Source: Byssochlamys sp. IMV 00236 (Eukaryota; Ascomycota; Eurotiomycetes; Eurotiales; Thermoascaceae). From it: a DNA stretch of 64,000 nucleotides. The stretch is from contig MSJH02000823.1 of the NCBI GenBank assembly GCA_001931875.2, forward strand, positions 505,482 through 569,481, in the 5' to 3' direction. The notes below the pieces were generated by a model. That model made no database searches. It worked only from the letters and a program-made list of their open reading frames with translations, and was not told where the DNA came from. The translations under genes were made by a program, and so were the position numbers. Shown piece after piece: positions 20,156-32,152 of the stretch. Numbering within the stretch: position 1 is the first letter of the stretch; each line of letters opens with the position of its first letter.

Positions 20156-23100
20156 TCAGCCTCGGGATACTCCGCTCTCGAAGCTGAATCGAGGATTTCT
20201 CCGCTCGTCAACGAGGGTTTCTGGTATAGAAGTGACCGACTTCATGCTTATTGGACTGCCAAATCTCGGATATCGATCAAAGAAATCGGGTCCACTTGAC
20301 CCTCTGGAACATGCGCTGCGCGGACTCGAGACTCGCGGCGGCCTATCCGCAAATGCTTCGGATGAAACGCTCGAGCGCACGCTCTTTGGACTCGTCACCC
20401 GAGGCGGGCTCATCATCCGAGCCTGCTTGTCGTATATCTCGGATGAGATGCTCGAACGCATGCTTCTGGGACTAGTCACCCGCGATGGACTCGTTATGCG
20501 CGCCTGTTTGTCATACACTTCCGATGAGACTCTCGGACGGGGACTCAGTGGGCTCCTCATTCGTGCGTTCTTGTCAGCAAAAGCTTCAGATGACATGCTC
20601 GATCGTCGACTCCGTGGACTCTTCGGACTGGTGGGTGTCTGCTTGTCACCTAATACAAGTGACGACGTGCTGGAACGCGGGCTCTTTGGACTTCCGAATC
20701 TCGGGTACCGGTCGATGAAATCAGATCCCGCAGTTGATACAGGGGAAGGATCTCGCGGAATAGTCAGTTTCAGACTCATACGGCTATTCGTATTGGGTCC
20801 TGGTCTCGGTCCGTTGGGACGCGCGCTTGGTGGACTCGCCAGTCTGGGTCGTTGCTGCTCAAACAGTTCTGGTGGAGGACTCCGCAGGCTTGTCACGTAT
20901 GGACCAGACTGTGTCTGAGGATCTGCCTGTGGGTTCGCGATACTGCGGCTTCTGGCACGGCCACGCGGGTTGTCATGTTGAGGCGAGTCAGGCTTGGTGT
21001 GACCATTCGTCTGTGCTGGGTTCGGCGTGATATCGGAGACCGACCGTCGATGTGCTTGCGCATATTCGTTTAACTTGGGGATACTTTTTCGCCTTTCCTC
21101 AACACTAGGTATCTCAGCTGGACTGGGCTTCGCTATAGAATCTCTCCTCCGTCCATTCTCAGCCGGTGCATGATAGGACCTGCGTTGATCTTCCCTCCTT
21201 GTGTCCTTGGTAGTCGACGGGGGACTGGTGGACAGCGTCGGTTGACTCTTGCTTCCTTCACCTAGCATGGAGATGTCCGATCTTCTGTTCTCTAACTTCT
21301 CTAGTTTCTGCAGCTCGTCCAAGCTCATGACTGAAGCCAACAGGCCGGATGATCGTCTTTTTTCTCTCTTCCAGATTTCGTCCATCGTAGGCAATGTTGG
21401 GATTGGGGGCACTTCCTCCTTCACGCGTGGAGATCGCTGTCTGGCAGGAGAGCGAGACGGAGGCCTATCATAGCCGGGGGGTCCATGTCTCGTCTGGGGA
21501 CGGGGGATCCGACATTCAGAAGCTGGTCTGGCACCTCCATAAGGATCTGACCTCGCCCTCGGTCTCGATCGAGGCAGCTCGACACTACGACTCGTGCGAG
21601 GTGTGTTATGCGCCCTTCGTGAGTCGAACGATGCGCGCTTGTCCGAAGGCCGGTCCGTTTTCAAGTCAGAAGAACTCTTGGAACCCCCAGTCTTCACCTC
21701 AAGAAGTAGGTTCTTGATTCCGTTCTTGAGCTGGCTGGTAGAGAAGCGACGCTTGCGCCGGGAGTCATCGTTTGCGTCTTCATGGCGACCTCGACTCTTA
21801 TGTCCCGCAGCCGTACCAGACGATGCAGGAGGCACACTGCCGGGGTTGAGATCGGCATAGAAACGAGGCGGACTGTTCTTCCCACTGCTGGGCGGACGAG
21901 GCGTTGAGCGTGATTTCTGCCCTGTCCTGAAGCGGCTCGTAGATCTGGCTCTGGATTCGCTCTCGCGACACAGGGTTGCGGCCTCTGCGGTCTCTCTCTC
22001 TTGCCGTCGACGAGACTCGCGTGATCTTGGAAGAGATAGGTCTCGCGGACGAGTTAACTCCGTGCTGAGTCTCTGGAATCGTGACGGACGGCGTACCGTC
22101 GCCTCGCCTCCAAACTCGCCCAGTTCCGGACTGCTCACTCTACGAAGCCCTTTGCCGTTGGTGGGGAGCGTATCGTCTGGACCTTTCTCGCGAGGACCAC
22201 CGACGCTGATGCCCGAAGAGCGCCAATAGGGGTAGTGCTGCAAGGTCTGAGAACTGAAGGAGTCCCTCTTCATGGGTTCTGGGATCGACCAGATCGAGGT
22301 CGTAGAGCTGTAGCCAGAATCGGGCTTATCTCCAGCGCGGGACCGCCGCATGCGCCGCATGCCGTCCTGTACGGCGGGATCGCTGCTAGCAGTCCAGTCC
22401 AGCTTGGATCGACTCGTGCCCGGGGTGGAGATATCGCTATCGGTGAGGTGGATGCCCTCGTCCTCTACCTGTGCCGGAAACAGCGCACTGTGCCTAGGAA
22501 GCGTAGGAAGCGCGGGTGACTTCTCAAAGGAAAAAGGGCTGTCCGGGACCTCATCCTTCTCAGCTGCTTTTCCTTCGGCGAGCTGGGAGGAGATCCTCAG
22601 GAGTGACGGCGGGCTCGAGACGGTCTTCTGATGCCGGTTCCGGGGGGTGCTCGAACCCGAGGACTCCGGCTCAGCAGCAGGGCGAGCTTTGGGCTCGGCC
22701 CTCGAGCTCCCACTCGGAGGGGACTTGGGCTGTTCATCTGCATCCTGGTCAAACCGGGGAAAAACGGGTGTCACTCTTGCGATATTCATCGCGGCTGCGG
22801 CTGGACTCACTCGAACGGTCACCAGGCCGCTTGGCTGGTGGTGTAGGGCCCTGTCTCAGAGAACGATCACTGGATGATGGAGAGGAGGTGCCATTGACGA
22901 CCCGTAAAGACCCAAATCGGAGGGTTCCTAGCTGCGAATACTCATGCTCGTTCGGGGAGCATGCCCCAATGGGCTGGGAGAGATATTCTGGTTCGTAGAG
23001 CGGCCACTGCGACGTTCTTGATGCCTCGACCGAACAACTGCTGGCGTTCAGTAGGGGCTCCGAGTAGGAATGGCGATAACCGGCTTCCGGCTCCCTGGTT

Positions 23101-23729
23101 GCGAGACCCGGCGTGAGCAGGGACTTGCGGCGGATGAGCGAGAAGCGGTGGGCGTCGACTGAGGAGAAATCCTGATGATACTTGGCCTCCTCCGCGGGGC
23201 GTTCCTGGATGGCATGCTCGATGTCCTGGGGCTCGAATTGGTAGGAATGGATGCGCTGAGGCGGTGGCATACGCGATCGACTGGGTTCAGCCACGGAAGA
23301 CCGCCGCACGGAGAAGTTGGAGGCCTGGGAGCTGGAGCGGGACAGCTGGCGGGAGGGCGCGGCGGCATCGCCAATGTACGACCAGCTCCGGTTTCCGCGG
23401 TCGACGGGCGTCCGCGGCGGAGCGTCGAAGCTGACGACCGAATAGGAAGGGAACGACTGCACCCGCCGGTGTCCGCGCTCGTCGTTATTATTATTATCAT
23501 TGGCGGAATCCAGCACAATGTCCGGAGCGGAATTCCTCATCCACGGGTCCCGCCAGTCCAGCGGAGCCCGCGCCGTCTCTCTGCGCGGCGCTTCTGTGTT
23601 GGAAGCATTGGCTTTCATCGCGCTCGACGACGAATTGCTCCGCGGCGGTTTGGACAGCCGGTTGGACGGCCGCCGTTGTTGACGCTGGCTGCGTTCCGGT
23701 GGCCACTGGGTCGACTGAGAGCCTCCCAT
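20156..23729 (-). CDS. Uncharacterised serine/arginine/proline-rich fungal protein with C-terminal repeats
   Basis: Two exons, 22811-23729 and 20156-22737, 1166 aa. The intron (22738-22810, donor GTGAGT, acceptor GATGCAG) is needed to join the two long frames and restores phase exactly. The start chosen is MGGSQSTQWPP; Gly2 with Ser6 resembles an N-myristoylation signal. I recognise no folded domain. The protein is almost wholly Ser, Arg and Pro, with many SP and RxxS sites that look like CDK/basophilic kinase targets. Near the C-terminus about five degenerate repeats of 25-30 residues follow the pattern SPxSxRSSxSSExYDKxARxxSP. They are flanked by two copies of a D-F-x-DRYPRFGSP motif. No function can be assigned; an intrinsically disordered, phosphorylated scaffold is the best guess. 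Confidence 0.72.
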
Positions 23730-25021
23730 GATGGATGATGAACCACTGGGGGGTAAAGACTGGGGGGAAGAGAAACGGTCAAGGGGGATATTGCCAAACC
23801 AGGGCCTACTGCCCTTTCTGTCCCGTGTACATGAGATGGGAAATGGATGGAACGAGAGATGATGCAACACGTGTCTGGCACCGGTGATGGGTTCGTCAGA
23901 AGTGTAGAAATTGGCAAAAAGGAAAAGAAAACGACCCTCTCTTTTTCTGGTTTCTTGTTTCTTGTTTCTGTTCTTGCAACGTAGATAGGCCCTTGTATGA
24001 CCTGCAGCGTGGGATTATCCCAATCTCGACCTGTGCTGCCCGGTCCGGTCCTCTCTCTCTCTCTCTCTGTTCTCGACCTATCCTGACCTGGCCCAACTTC
24101 CTGGCCGCAGTCTCCGCTGGGGGAATTCTGGTGGACAAAAGACAGAGAGGAGGAGGAGCAAGAAGAGAGAGGAATTGAAGTAGTTGTCGTGAAGAGTCGG
24201 TCGACAACAACTGCGGATCGGCCTGGAGACAACACGGGATGGGACGACTGGATCGGAGGGAACAGCTAAGGATGCAACTAACCAGGGATTGCAGGTTTCA
24301 GCGTGAGGGGCGCGCGCATGGAGGACTAAAAAAGCCATCTAGAGCATCTCTACCGGCGCAGTCCCTTGACAATTAAGTATTATCGCGACCGACAACCCGA
24401 CCGACCCGAACCCATGCATGCGGAGGGGGTGGATGAGCCATGGCCGATCCCTTGTGCGATCGAAGACGGCAAACCGTTTTTTGCTTGGATTTCTGCAATG
24501 GACACAATGGACATTGTTCTGCGCCCCTTGTTTGGGGAGAGCCGTGATGTCTCGGGATACATCTCATTGTTGATGGTGGATGGGATGATTAGATGGACGA
24601 GTTGCTACTGCGGGATCATGTCCGCAAACAGCAAAATGACAATAATAATAATACACATCATGATAATAATACGAACTAATCAATTCAACCCACTGATTCA
24701 GTAATTAACTAATTAACTAACTAACTAACTAAACAGACCCTGTTTGGATTCTGAGACAAGCAAAAATGCCAGCGAAACGGACCGGGATTGGCCTGCTTCC
24801 AATGATTGGCCGGGAATGCCTGGCCACTTGCCGCATCCGACGCGAAAACAGGAATTGCGAGATTGAGGAGAGATTGAGGAGATTGACCACAATGGGGATG
24901 ATTGACTACCGTGGAAGCCGAACCATTATACTCTCGGGGAGCGGGAGGAAGAAACAAGAAACCACGCGTCAGACGAGACAATTGCTAGACCGCCACATCT
25001 CGAATCAAATGGGTTGGGATC

Positions 25022-25082
25022 GGATGGGATAGGATAGGATAGGATAGGATGGGATGGGATGGATGGGATGGGATGGATGGAG
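25022..25082. repeat. GGATA/GGATG minisatellite
   Basis: About 61 bp of GGATGGGATAGGATAGGATA-like units of 5-6 bp, shifting from GGATA to GGGAT to GGATG. All G runs are on the plus strand. Confidence 0.9.
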
Positions 25083-25766
25083 GCAGCGTGAGCGGTGACG
25101 CTTGCGGCGGGTAGATAGGTTGATCTGATTAAGAGTCTACTACTCAAGATAGGGAGAGTGTTGTTTGACTATCTTAGCAATTCAGCTTGAGCTTTAGCTC
25201 GAGCTGATCCAGCTGGGATACTCAGTTACCAAGCAGTCTAGTCTCCTCTAGATAGCTGTTGTCGAGCCACCTATCAAGCATGATGGTATCCAGCTAACTC
25301 GTGCGTCTGCAGCTGCATCCAGTTCGTCCAGTCTGATGATAACTAGTGATACATCCTATCTACTTCATGCACTCGGTGTACTATACTTATCATTGCAGCA
25401 CGGTGCAGCACAGTGCAGCACAGCACATCGCGCACATGGATGTACTCTACATGACAAGAGATAGTCTCTCCTCCTCGTCCTATCAGCAGCACAGAAGCAC
25501 AACAAGCTATGTCGATCCCACAGTGGGTATCTATTGCCATCCTCCACTTGTTGTGTTATGGCATCCCAATTGACCAAAATACTCTTTCTCCCCAGCAGAT
25601 CAATGGAACAATTGTGAACAGCAGTTCGAGTTCATCATCCTTCATGGGGAACCAGAAAGCATGATAATAATAATAATAATATTATCACTCTGTTTTAACC
25701 GCTTAATGAATGAATTTAGGTAGAGCCGCGCTGATCATCCTCCGCCAAGCGGGCTCCATCTCTTTT

Positions 25767-25788
25767 TCTCTCTCTCTCTCTCTCTCTC
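25767..25788. repeat. CT microsatellite
   Basis: A pure (TC)n tract of about 11 dinucleotides, followed by CCTTTCATTTCTTCCCC. A shorter (CT)n tract of similar kind sits at 24051-24069. Confidence 0.9.
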
Positions 25789-26676
25789 CCTTTCATTTCT
25801 TCCCCTCCAGCCCCGCCCAAACACGCTCCCGCCAACATACCGATGGCCTCGATGCGTCCAGTCTCAAGCAACAACATCTAGCTGCCTGTCGATCAGACTA
25901 TCCGAATTCGCCAATCAGTCTGTGCTCTGGAGGTTTCGAGCTTAGCTTGACTTAGCTTCTTGCTGGCCTAGATCAATCAAGGTAAGCCGTGCATTCTTTT
26001 GCCGATGCCGTGATTGACACGACCTTCTTTTTCCCCTGTGGTTTCTATTATCGGTCGGGATTGAACTATCCCTCACGGAGACTTGCATCTCATCTCTCAT
26101 TCCCCCCCGAAGAAAGCTCTAACTGGTTATCGGGAGGGGTAAATATCCCGATCGCAAAGTACCATAATTCTGACAGGATGATACGAAATATGAACATCTA
26201 TCTGTCTTGTTGTATCTTTCCAGTTATCTACAGCCTAATAGTTAATTCTCGTTATCGTCGTGATTATTTATCAGAGACATGAACTTGTTAACTAACCTGA
26301 TATTTGTTCTATGACCTGGAACTAGATCTAAACGTGCAAGAATTATTATTATTAAAGAATCAACGAGTCCGCTACGAAAACCACATCTCAACTGCACTTT
26401 TCTCGACACCTTATCGATTGACCCCTCAATCTATCTATCGTAATCCCCTTCCTCAAACTGCAGGCAACTATTATTTACCTATCAAACCACCCACACAAGC
26501 TAGTTACTAAAGCTACATACGGACCATAGGTAAATCTTTCTTAGCTTCGCCTCGTTTAAGCACACACACTAACTACGTACTCCTCCGTTTGAACTTTTTA
26601 GTAAAAGTTAATAGTGGCCGCAGCAAGAAAGGGGGATACCTACCACAGCTACAGCTACTATCTTTACCCCCCTGTC

Positions 26677-27679
26677 ATGTTGTCGGATTTCCCGTTTCTG
26701 ACGTCTGCCGAGTTCGACACTGCCTGCCGCGTCTTCGTTGGCCGAGTCCATGCATTCGGATCTCCGGAGGTGCTGGGGTGGACGTCGGTTCGTTGGCAGG
26801 ACCGGCATCATGGCCCGTACCAGGTAAGTAGATCTCCTTGGCTTTTCCCTGCGAGTATGGCCCTTCTACATCTACATGCATGTCAAGAGCGGGATAGACG
26901 AAGGAGTTATTGCATTATATTGACCATGTTGTCTCCGGTGGGTGCGGGGGAATTATAGCATAACGCATCGTCCATTTTAAAGATATCAAAGGCCCTGGCC
27001 CCGATCGACACCTCAAATGAGGCTGACCCGCAACGTGCTGAGGACGAACTGCCAACGGACCAGGTGGAAGAGGATGATAACGTCCGTAAAACAAACCATG
27101 CGGGGGCCAAGAACCCCTTCCCTTTCTTCTTTTCCTTTCCCTTTCCCTCCCCCCAGCCAGCCCAGTCATGATCGACATCTGATAACTATGGTAGGAAGCC
27201 TTGATTCGTCCCGCATATCGCGCGCCTCGCATCGAGATAGAGTACAGCATCGTGCGTTCGCCCACGTATCAAGTCCCCGTGCTGTATTTCACCTGGCGCC
27301 ATGCCCCTCCTGCCGGTCCCCGCGGCATCGACGCTGTCTACACTTATCTAGTGCCCGACCAATATAAGGATGAGCTTCAAGCAGTAGGCGTCCTGGGCGC
27401 CATCAGCATGGGGGTAAAAAGTTCCCCGATATCTTTGCCACCTCCGCCCGAACCTTTTCCTTGAGCTCACACACAGATTCCCAGGATCATCCGGAGACGG
27501 GTACTCCGGCGTATTTTGTGCACCCGTGCAATACGGCCGACGCGCTCACACAGATAGCGGACGGCAAAAACTTGGATCCCGAGTCATATCTGCTCCTCTG
27601 GTTCGGCTTGGTTGGCAACTGTGTCAACCTTCATCTTCCACGTGAGCTCCTTGCCAGTGATAATAGGCAGCATCCTTGA
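26677..27679 (+). CDS. ATG10: Autophagy E2-like conjugating enzyme ATG10
   Basis: Proposed exons 26677-26823, 26983-27081, 27195-27413 and 27485-27679, 219 aa. It starts MLSDFPFLTSAEFDTACRVF. The catalytic region is EIEYSIVRSPTYQVPVLYF, then TGTPAYFVHPCNTADAL with the active cysteine in HPC, then SYLLLWFGLVGNCVNLHLP. Atg10 transfers Atg12 to Atg5 in autophagosome formation. The end of exon 2 is uncertain: phase requires a donor before GTCCGT (27082) or before GTGGAA (27064), both weak, and the acidic linker is poorly conserved. An upstream in-frame ATG at 26614 is less likely. The 3' end converges with the next gene, 106 bp away. Family certain, exon 2 border not. Confidence 0.82.
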
Positions 27680-27785
27680 AAAAACGCGTACATTTCGACG
27701 ACAGGTCAAGTGACTCTGGCAAGAAAAGAAGATGCTCGCTCGTCACCTGCCAGCAGAAGACATAAGGATGATAATGGTGAAACGC

Positions 27786-28483
27786 TTAGTCCTCATCGGA
27801 TGACGCATCCATCGACACATCACTTTCCTCCTCCATGGGAGCTTCTCCTTCGCTCTCCTCTTCCTCCTCCTCACGGGGACGCTTAACACCCTGCGGTGGG
27901 TGCTCTCCATTAGCTCCTTCAGCCGGTTTCGCAGATACTGCAGTTCCAGGAGGCGCATTGAAGATGGACTTTTGAAGATCAGCAGAGACACCAGCAGGAG
28001 CCTGGGAGATCGGGCCGACGTAGGTGCCTCGAAGCTTCGCGATCACGTTCGAACTGCCCTTAGCATAGACAATTTTCTGCAATCACGGGTGGTAAGCATA
28101 ACGAAAGCTGAATTCTCCGAATACGAGGACGTACCATTTCCTTGCCAAAGAAATCAAATCCCTGAAGAGCCCGCAAGGCCTGCGTACTCGACTGCACGTC
28201 TCGGAACACGATGTGAGCCTGTCCCCGCATCTTGGCCGTCTTCATCGCAACCACGTCGAGCACGGTACCGTAGGAGGAGAAAAGGGTGTAGAGGGAGAGA
28301 CGCAGGTCTGGTTTCCTCAGCTTGTCTGGAAGGTTTTGTACGTATAGACTGCTTCACTGTCAGTGATTCTGCTCGTTATAACTATCGGAGTCGTAAGTTC
28401 GTAACTGACGTTTGATTTGGAGCTCCGACCGAGGGAGGCTTGCCCGGTGGGCCATTGCGAGTAGACAGGGACTTCGTAGCCAT
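27786..28483 (-). CDS. U1A/U2B''-type snRNP protein (single RRM)
   Basis: Exons 28410-28483, 28135-28348 and 27786-28076, 192 aa. The RRM runs from QTLYVQNLPDKLRKPDLRLS through YGTVLDVVAMKTAKMRGQAH and ALQGFDFFGKEMKIVYAKG, which closely follows the U1A/U2B'' RRM1 (RNP2 LYVQNL, RNP1 MRGQAHIVF, terminal YAK). The remainder is a Pro/Ala linker and an acidic tail (REEEEEESEGEAPMEEESD). There is no second RRM, so it resembles U2B''/yeast Msl1 more than full U1A. Role: binding of U2 (or U1) snRNA stem-loops in the spliceosome. It is divergent from ARPC1 with 286 bp between starts. Confidence 0.87.
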
Positions 28484-28769
28484 TGTTGTGACCTGAAGAA
28501 GGGTATACACTACTGTGCAGATATGTAGAGTGCAACAGATGGAACTGTCCCTGCCGTGGTGCGCAACGCGAAGAAAAGGGAGCGATGACCTTCCATTGAC
28601 GGTTGGCGTTGATTTTGGAGCTGTGTATGCAAGCACGTGACACGCTGACATAAACGGCCTCCGGCGTCATCAGAGCCCCGCGAACTCCTGATCCCATCGC
28701 AACCAGCAACATCTCAAGACAGCGACAGTAGAGAGCTCCTCCTGTCGCAGAAAACATATACCATCCATC

Positions 28770-30030
28770 ATGGCGGCTCCCGAAGTTCACCACCTCTTCC
28801 ACAACCCAATTGCGGACCATTCCTTCTCGTCGGACAAGCAGACGCTGGCCGTTGCGCGGGACAACAACGTGGAACTATACCAGGCAGCCGGCGGGAAGTT
28901 CACTCTGAAAGATGAGTTGAAGGGTCACGAAAAGCTGGTGACAAGTGTTGATATCGCTCCCAACGGCGGTCGAATTGTCACCTGTTCCCAGGGTAAGTTC
29001 TTGGTCAAGCCGATCCTCAATTGAGATACGTGTTGCTCACGACCTTATCCCATAGACCGTAACGCCTACGTCTGGGAACGCACCCCAACGGGCTGGAAGC
29101 CTACGCTGGTGCTGCTCCGTATCAACCGTGCCGCCACCTTTGTCCGCTGGTCGCCCTCTGAGCAGAAGTTCGCCGTCGGGTCGGGAGCTCGCGTGATCGC
29201 CGTCTGCTACTTCGAGGAGGAGAACGACTGGTGGGTTTCCAAGCACCTGAAGAAGCCAATTCGCAGCACCATCACGACGCTGGCATGGCACCCGAACTCG
29301 GTTCTGTTGGCTGCTGGTTCGACGGACTCTCACGCTCGAGTCTTCTCCGCTTTCATTAAGGGTGTGGATGAGCGCCCTCCCCCCAGCGCATGGGGCGAGC
29401 GTCTCCCCTTCAACACCATCTGTGGAGAGTTCCTGAATGACTCTGCTGGCTGGGTTCACGGAGTGAGTTTCTCCCCAAGCGGTGACGCTGTCGCCTTTGT
29501 GTCCCACGACAGCAGCGTGACCGTTGTCTATCCCAGCGCCCCCGAGCAGCCTCCCAGGGCGATGTTGAACGTCACCACCCGTCTTCTGCCATTCAACAGC
29601 TTGATCTGGAACGGCGAGAATGAGATCGTCGCCGCTGGTCACGTAAGTCTTTCCTCAGAGCTGCCCTTTCTCGTTGTTATTAACAAATCTCGTAGGATTG
29701 TGAGGCCTTCCGCTTCCGTGGAAACGAGAGCGGCTGGGAACTTGTTGGTTCCGTCGAGACGAAGAAGAGACCGGGCGCCGGTGGTGCCCGCGAGGAGTCC
29801 GCCCTTAACATGTTCCGTCAGATGGACCTGAAGGGACAGACGCAGGATGACACTCAGCTCCAGACGGTCCACCAGAACACCATCAGCACGATCCGTGTCT
29901 ATGAAGAGGCTGGTGGAGTTGTCCGCAAGTTCAGCAGTAAGTATCCGGAAGTTTCTCTTGTTGTATCATGTTGCTAATTTACTTTGCAGCGAGCGGCGTG
30001 GACGGCAGAGTCGTTATCTGGTCCATCTAA
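28770..30030 (+). CDS. ARPC1: Arp2/3 complex subunit 1 (WD40, p40)
   Basis: Exons 28770-28992, 29056-29642, 29696-29936 and 29990-30030, 363 aa, standard for ARPC1. Sequence landmarks: VHHLFHNPIADHSFSSDKQ, LKGHEKLVTSVDIAPNGGRI, NRAATFVRWSPSEQKFAVGS, VSKHLKKPIRSTITTLAWHP, HARVFSAFIKGVDERP, and the closing repeat TSGVDGRVVIWSI. The beta-propeller subunit helps assemble and activate the actin-nucleating Arp2/3 complex at endocytic patches and hyphal tips. The loop before the last repeat (residues about 300-330, RQMDLKGQTQDDTQ) is the family's protruding insert. Confidence 0.95.
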
Positions 30031-30567
30031 GCGTAATTCTTGGACTATGTACTTTGGGAACGGCACTCTGACAGTAGGCCTTTCAGTAGACCTTTCACTG
30101 TATATAGCCTCTTTATTAATCACGAAATAGACAGTAACCTGTAATTTTCGACCGACAGCCCCCTGATTAAGATATAGTTATATATATATTCTAGAAGTAG
30201 AGCTTGGCATCGTTCTAGTCGCCCACGATGGGTATTTTCTCATAAAGACGCTGTAAATCGCGAGCAGCTACGAAATGCCTGGTCTCAATTATAGCTCAGA
30301 AATAAGCTGTCTGATCATGATGGGAGTGCTTCTATACCATAGTATTGACTAACTCCCCCAGCCTATCGGAGGTCCACTTACCCCGGATTCTACAGTGGTC
30401 CGTGAGTTTCTCAACGTCACGCGCCAACATGTTAACATCACCAGATCACCGCCCTTCTTTCCCCCCTGCTTTTGGCCTCATCTCTCATCATCTCCCCGTC
30501 TGCACCTCACCAGAGCGAGGGAATTGGACAGGATGCGTCTGGTCTCCTTCACTCACCTCCGTTCGCG
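30031..30567. other. Intergenic region between ARPC1 and the lipase
   Basis: It has a TATATATATATT tract around 30179-30190 and a C-rich stretch at 30440-30480 near the lipase start. No gene seen. Confidence 0.5.
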
Positions 30568-31955
30568 ATGAAGGCCTTTGGCATCGCATGTCTCTACTAC
30601 TCCCTCTTTTCCCTCGCAGGACTGGTAGGCTGTACGGTCCTTCCAGGAAATCCGCACAATGATCGTCGAGTGAGCGCTGGTCTTTTCGAATCCCTAGATG
30701 AACTGGCCCGGGTCGTGGATATCTCGTACTGCGTCGGCGTCACAGGGACGGGTATTCAGAAGCCATTCGAATGTCTGAGTCGATGTGATGAGTTTAAGGG
30801 ATTTGAATTGGTTACGGTATGGATCTTAAATAGATTCTATATTCCTTTGTCTTCTTTTACTGGAGTCGAGCTAGTTACATGAATACGAGTATAGTACTGA
30901 CGTTAGGTTATTCTCTTCAGACATGGAATACCGGTCCCCTCATCTCCGACTCATGCGGCTATATCGCCCTCTCTCATCCACCGCATGCGAAACGGATCAT
31001 CGTCGCCTTTCGCGGCACGTACTCGATTACAAATACTATCATCGACCTCTCTGCCGTTCCGCAGGTGTACGTCCCCTATCCGGGCCCCGACGACGGCAAC
31101 GATGACGACGGGGAGGACGCAGGAGAACACGACAAATGCTCCAATTGCACTGTACATGCAGGTTTCCTCACCTCGTGGAAGACCGCACGTACCACTGTCA
31201 TTCCACATGTGAAGGATGCTCTGGCGCAGTATCCTGATTACAAGGTCGTGCTGGTAGGACACTCCCTGGGCGGCGCGGTAGCGGCCTTAGCAGGACTGGA
31301 AATGCAGGTTCGTGGGTGGAACCCGCAGGTGACGACGTTTGGAGAGCCCAGAATCGGAAACGAAGCGCTGGCGTCATTTCTGGATCAAAAGTTCAATCTC
31401 ACGGGACCGGGGAGCAGCAGCGGGGGACCAAGAAGTCGTTATATATCTATGAACGATATGATTCTCCGGGACGGAGACGAAGATATTCAATTCCGTCGAG
31501 TTACGCACATCAATGATCCCGTCCCTCTCCTCCCGCTCGAGGAATGGGGATACAAGATGCACGCTGGTGAAATCTATATTTCGAAAATGGACCTTCCTCC
31601 CTCAGTCTCGGACCTGCAACATTGCAATGGGGACCATGATCCGCATTGTATCGTCGAGTCCGAACTATCCTCCTCCACAATACCGTCTGTGATCGACGGT
31701 CTCTTACCATTCTTACGCCGAAATCCAAAATCAAACATCAGCCCCATCCAGCAATCACCCCTATCCTTAATCGACGCAGAATCGAACCTAGACGAATCCT
31801 CCGACAAATTCAGAACCAACTGGTCCCTCCTCCCCGCGCGATACCGTCTCTGGGAACTCTTCCTTTCACACAGAGACTACTTCTATCGTCTCGGCCTGTG
31901 TGTCCCCGGCGGCGATCCAAGTAAATTTCGAGGATGGGAAGAAAACGAAAAGTAA
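30568..31955 (+). CDS. Secreted class 3 triacylglycerol lipase
   Basis: Exons 30568-30816 and 30921-31955, 427 aa. A signal peptide is evident (MKAFGIACLYYSLFSLAGLV). The lipase_3 fold is shown by RIIVAFRGTYSITN, the nucleophile elbow VLVGHSLGGAVAALAG (Ser about 198), TFGEPRIGNEALASFL and HINDPVPLLP with the acid residue. The likely catalytic His is in LSHRDYFYRLGLC near the C-terminus. Distinctive parts are an acidic insert between strands (PGPDDGNDDDGEDAGEHDKC) and a spacer of about 80 residues before the terminal His motif. It should hydrolyse acylglycerols outside the cell or in the secretory route. The 104-bp intron contains an in-frame stop, which supports splicing. Confidence 0.9.
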
Positions 31956-32070
31956 AAAATTCAAGCAATATGGATAAAGCCAGAAAAACTCGGACAATAA
32001 TATTAATTCCTGCTCTTCCGTTTAACATCGAGTAAGGCGGCGGGAAAAAAAAAAAGAAAAAAAGGAACTT

Positions 32071-32152
32071 CGACACCAGTCGGATTTGAACCGACGCCTC
32101 CGAAGAGAACAGATTTCTAATCTGTCGCCTTAGACCACTCGGCCATAGTGTC
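32071..32152 (-). tRNA. tRNA-Ser (anticodon AGA)
   Basis: Read on the minus strand: acceptor stem GACACTA pairs with TGGTGTC and the discriminator is G. The D arm carries the A box (TGGCCGAGTGG), the anticodon stem ACAGA/TCTGT encloses TTAGAAA, there is a long variable arm (TCTTCGGAG), and the T arm carries the B box GGTTCAAATCC. The 82-nt length and long variable arm are serine features. There is no intron. Confidence 0.97.

Larger units (their letters stand above)
23730..26676. other. Long gene-free divergent region with simple repeats
   Basis: The 2.9 kb between the SR-rich gene (minus) and ATG10 (plus) has no recognisable gene. It contains CT runs at about 24051-24069 and 25767-25788, a GGAT(G/A) minisatellite at 25022-25082, an ATT/AAT run near 25665-25683 and a TAAC run near 24703-24735. 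A donor-like AAG|GTAAGC at about 25980 could belong to a 5' UTR intron. An unusually long promoter or a non-coding RNA is possible. Confidence 0.5.

Noticed and set aside
22749..23870. Treating the two long minus-strand frames at 20156-22822 and 22749-23870 as separate genes
   Set aside because: They overlap by 74 bp and share composition, and a 73-bp intron with good sites joins them in phase.
24703..24735. TAAC/TAAT repeats and GGAT minisatellite considered as telomere-like sequence
   Set aside because: Units do not match TTAGGG and are short; they are ordinary simple repeats.
25989..26282. 97-codon plus-strand frame preceded by a splice-donor-like site
   Set aside because: Protein not recognisable; more likely leader or spacer of ATG10.
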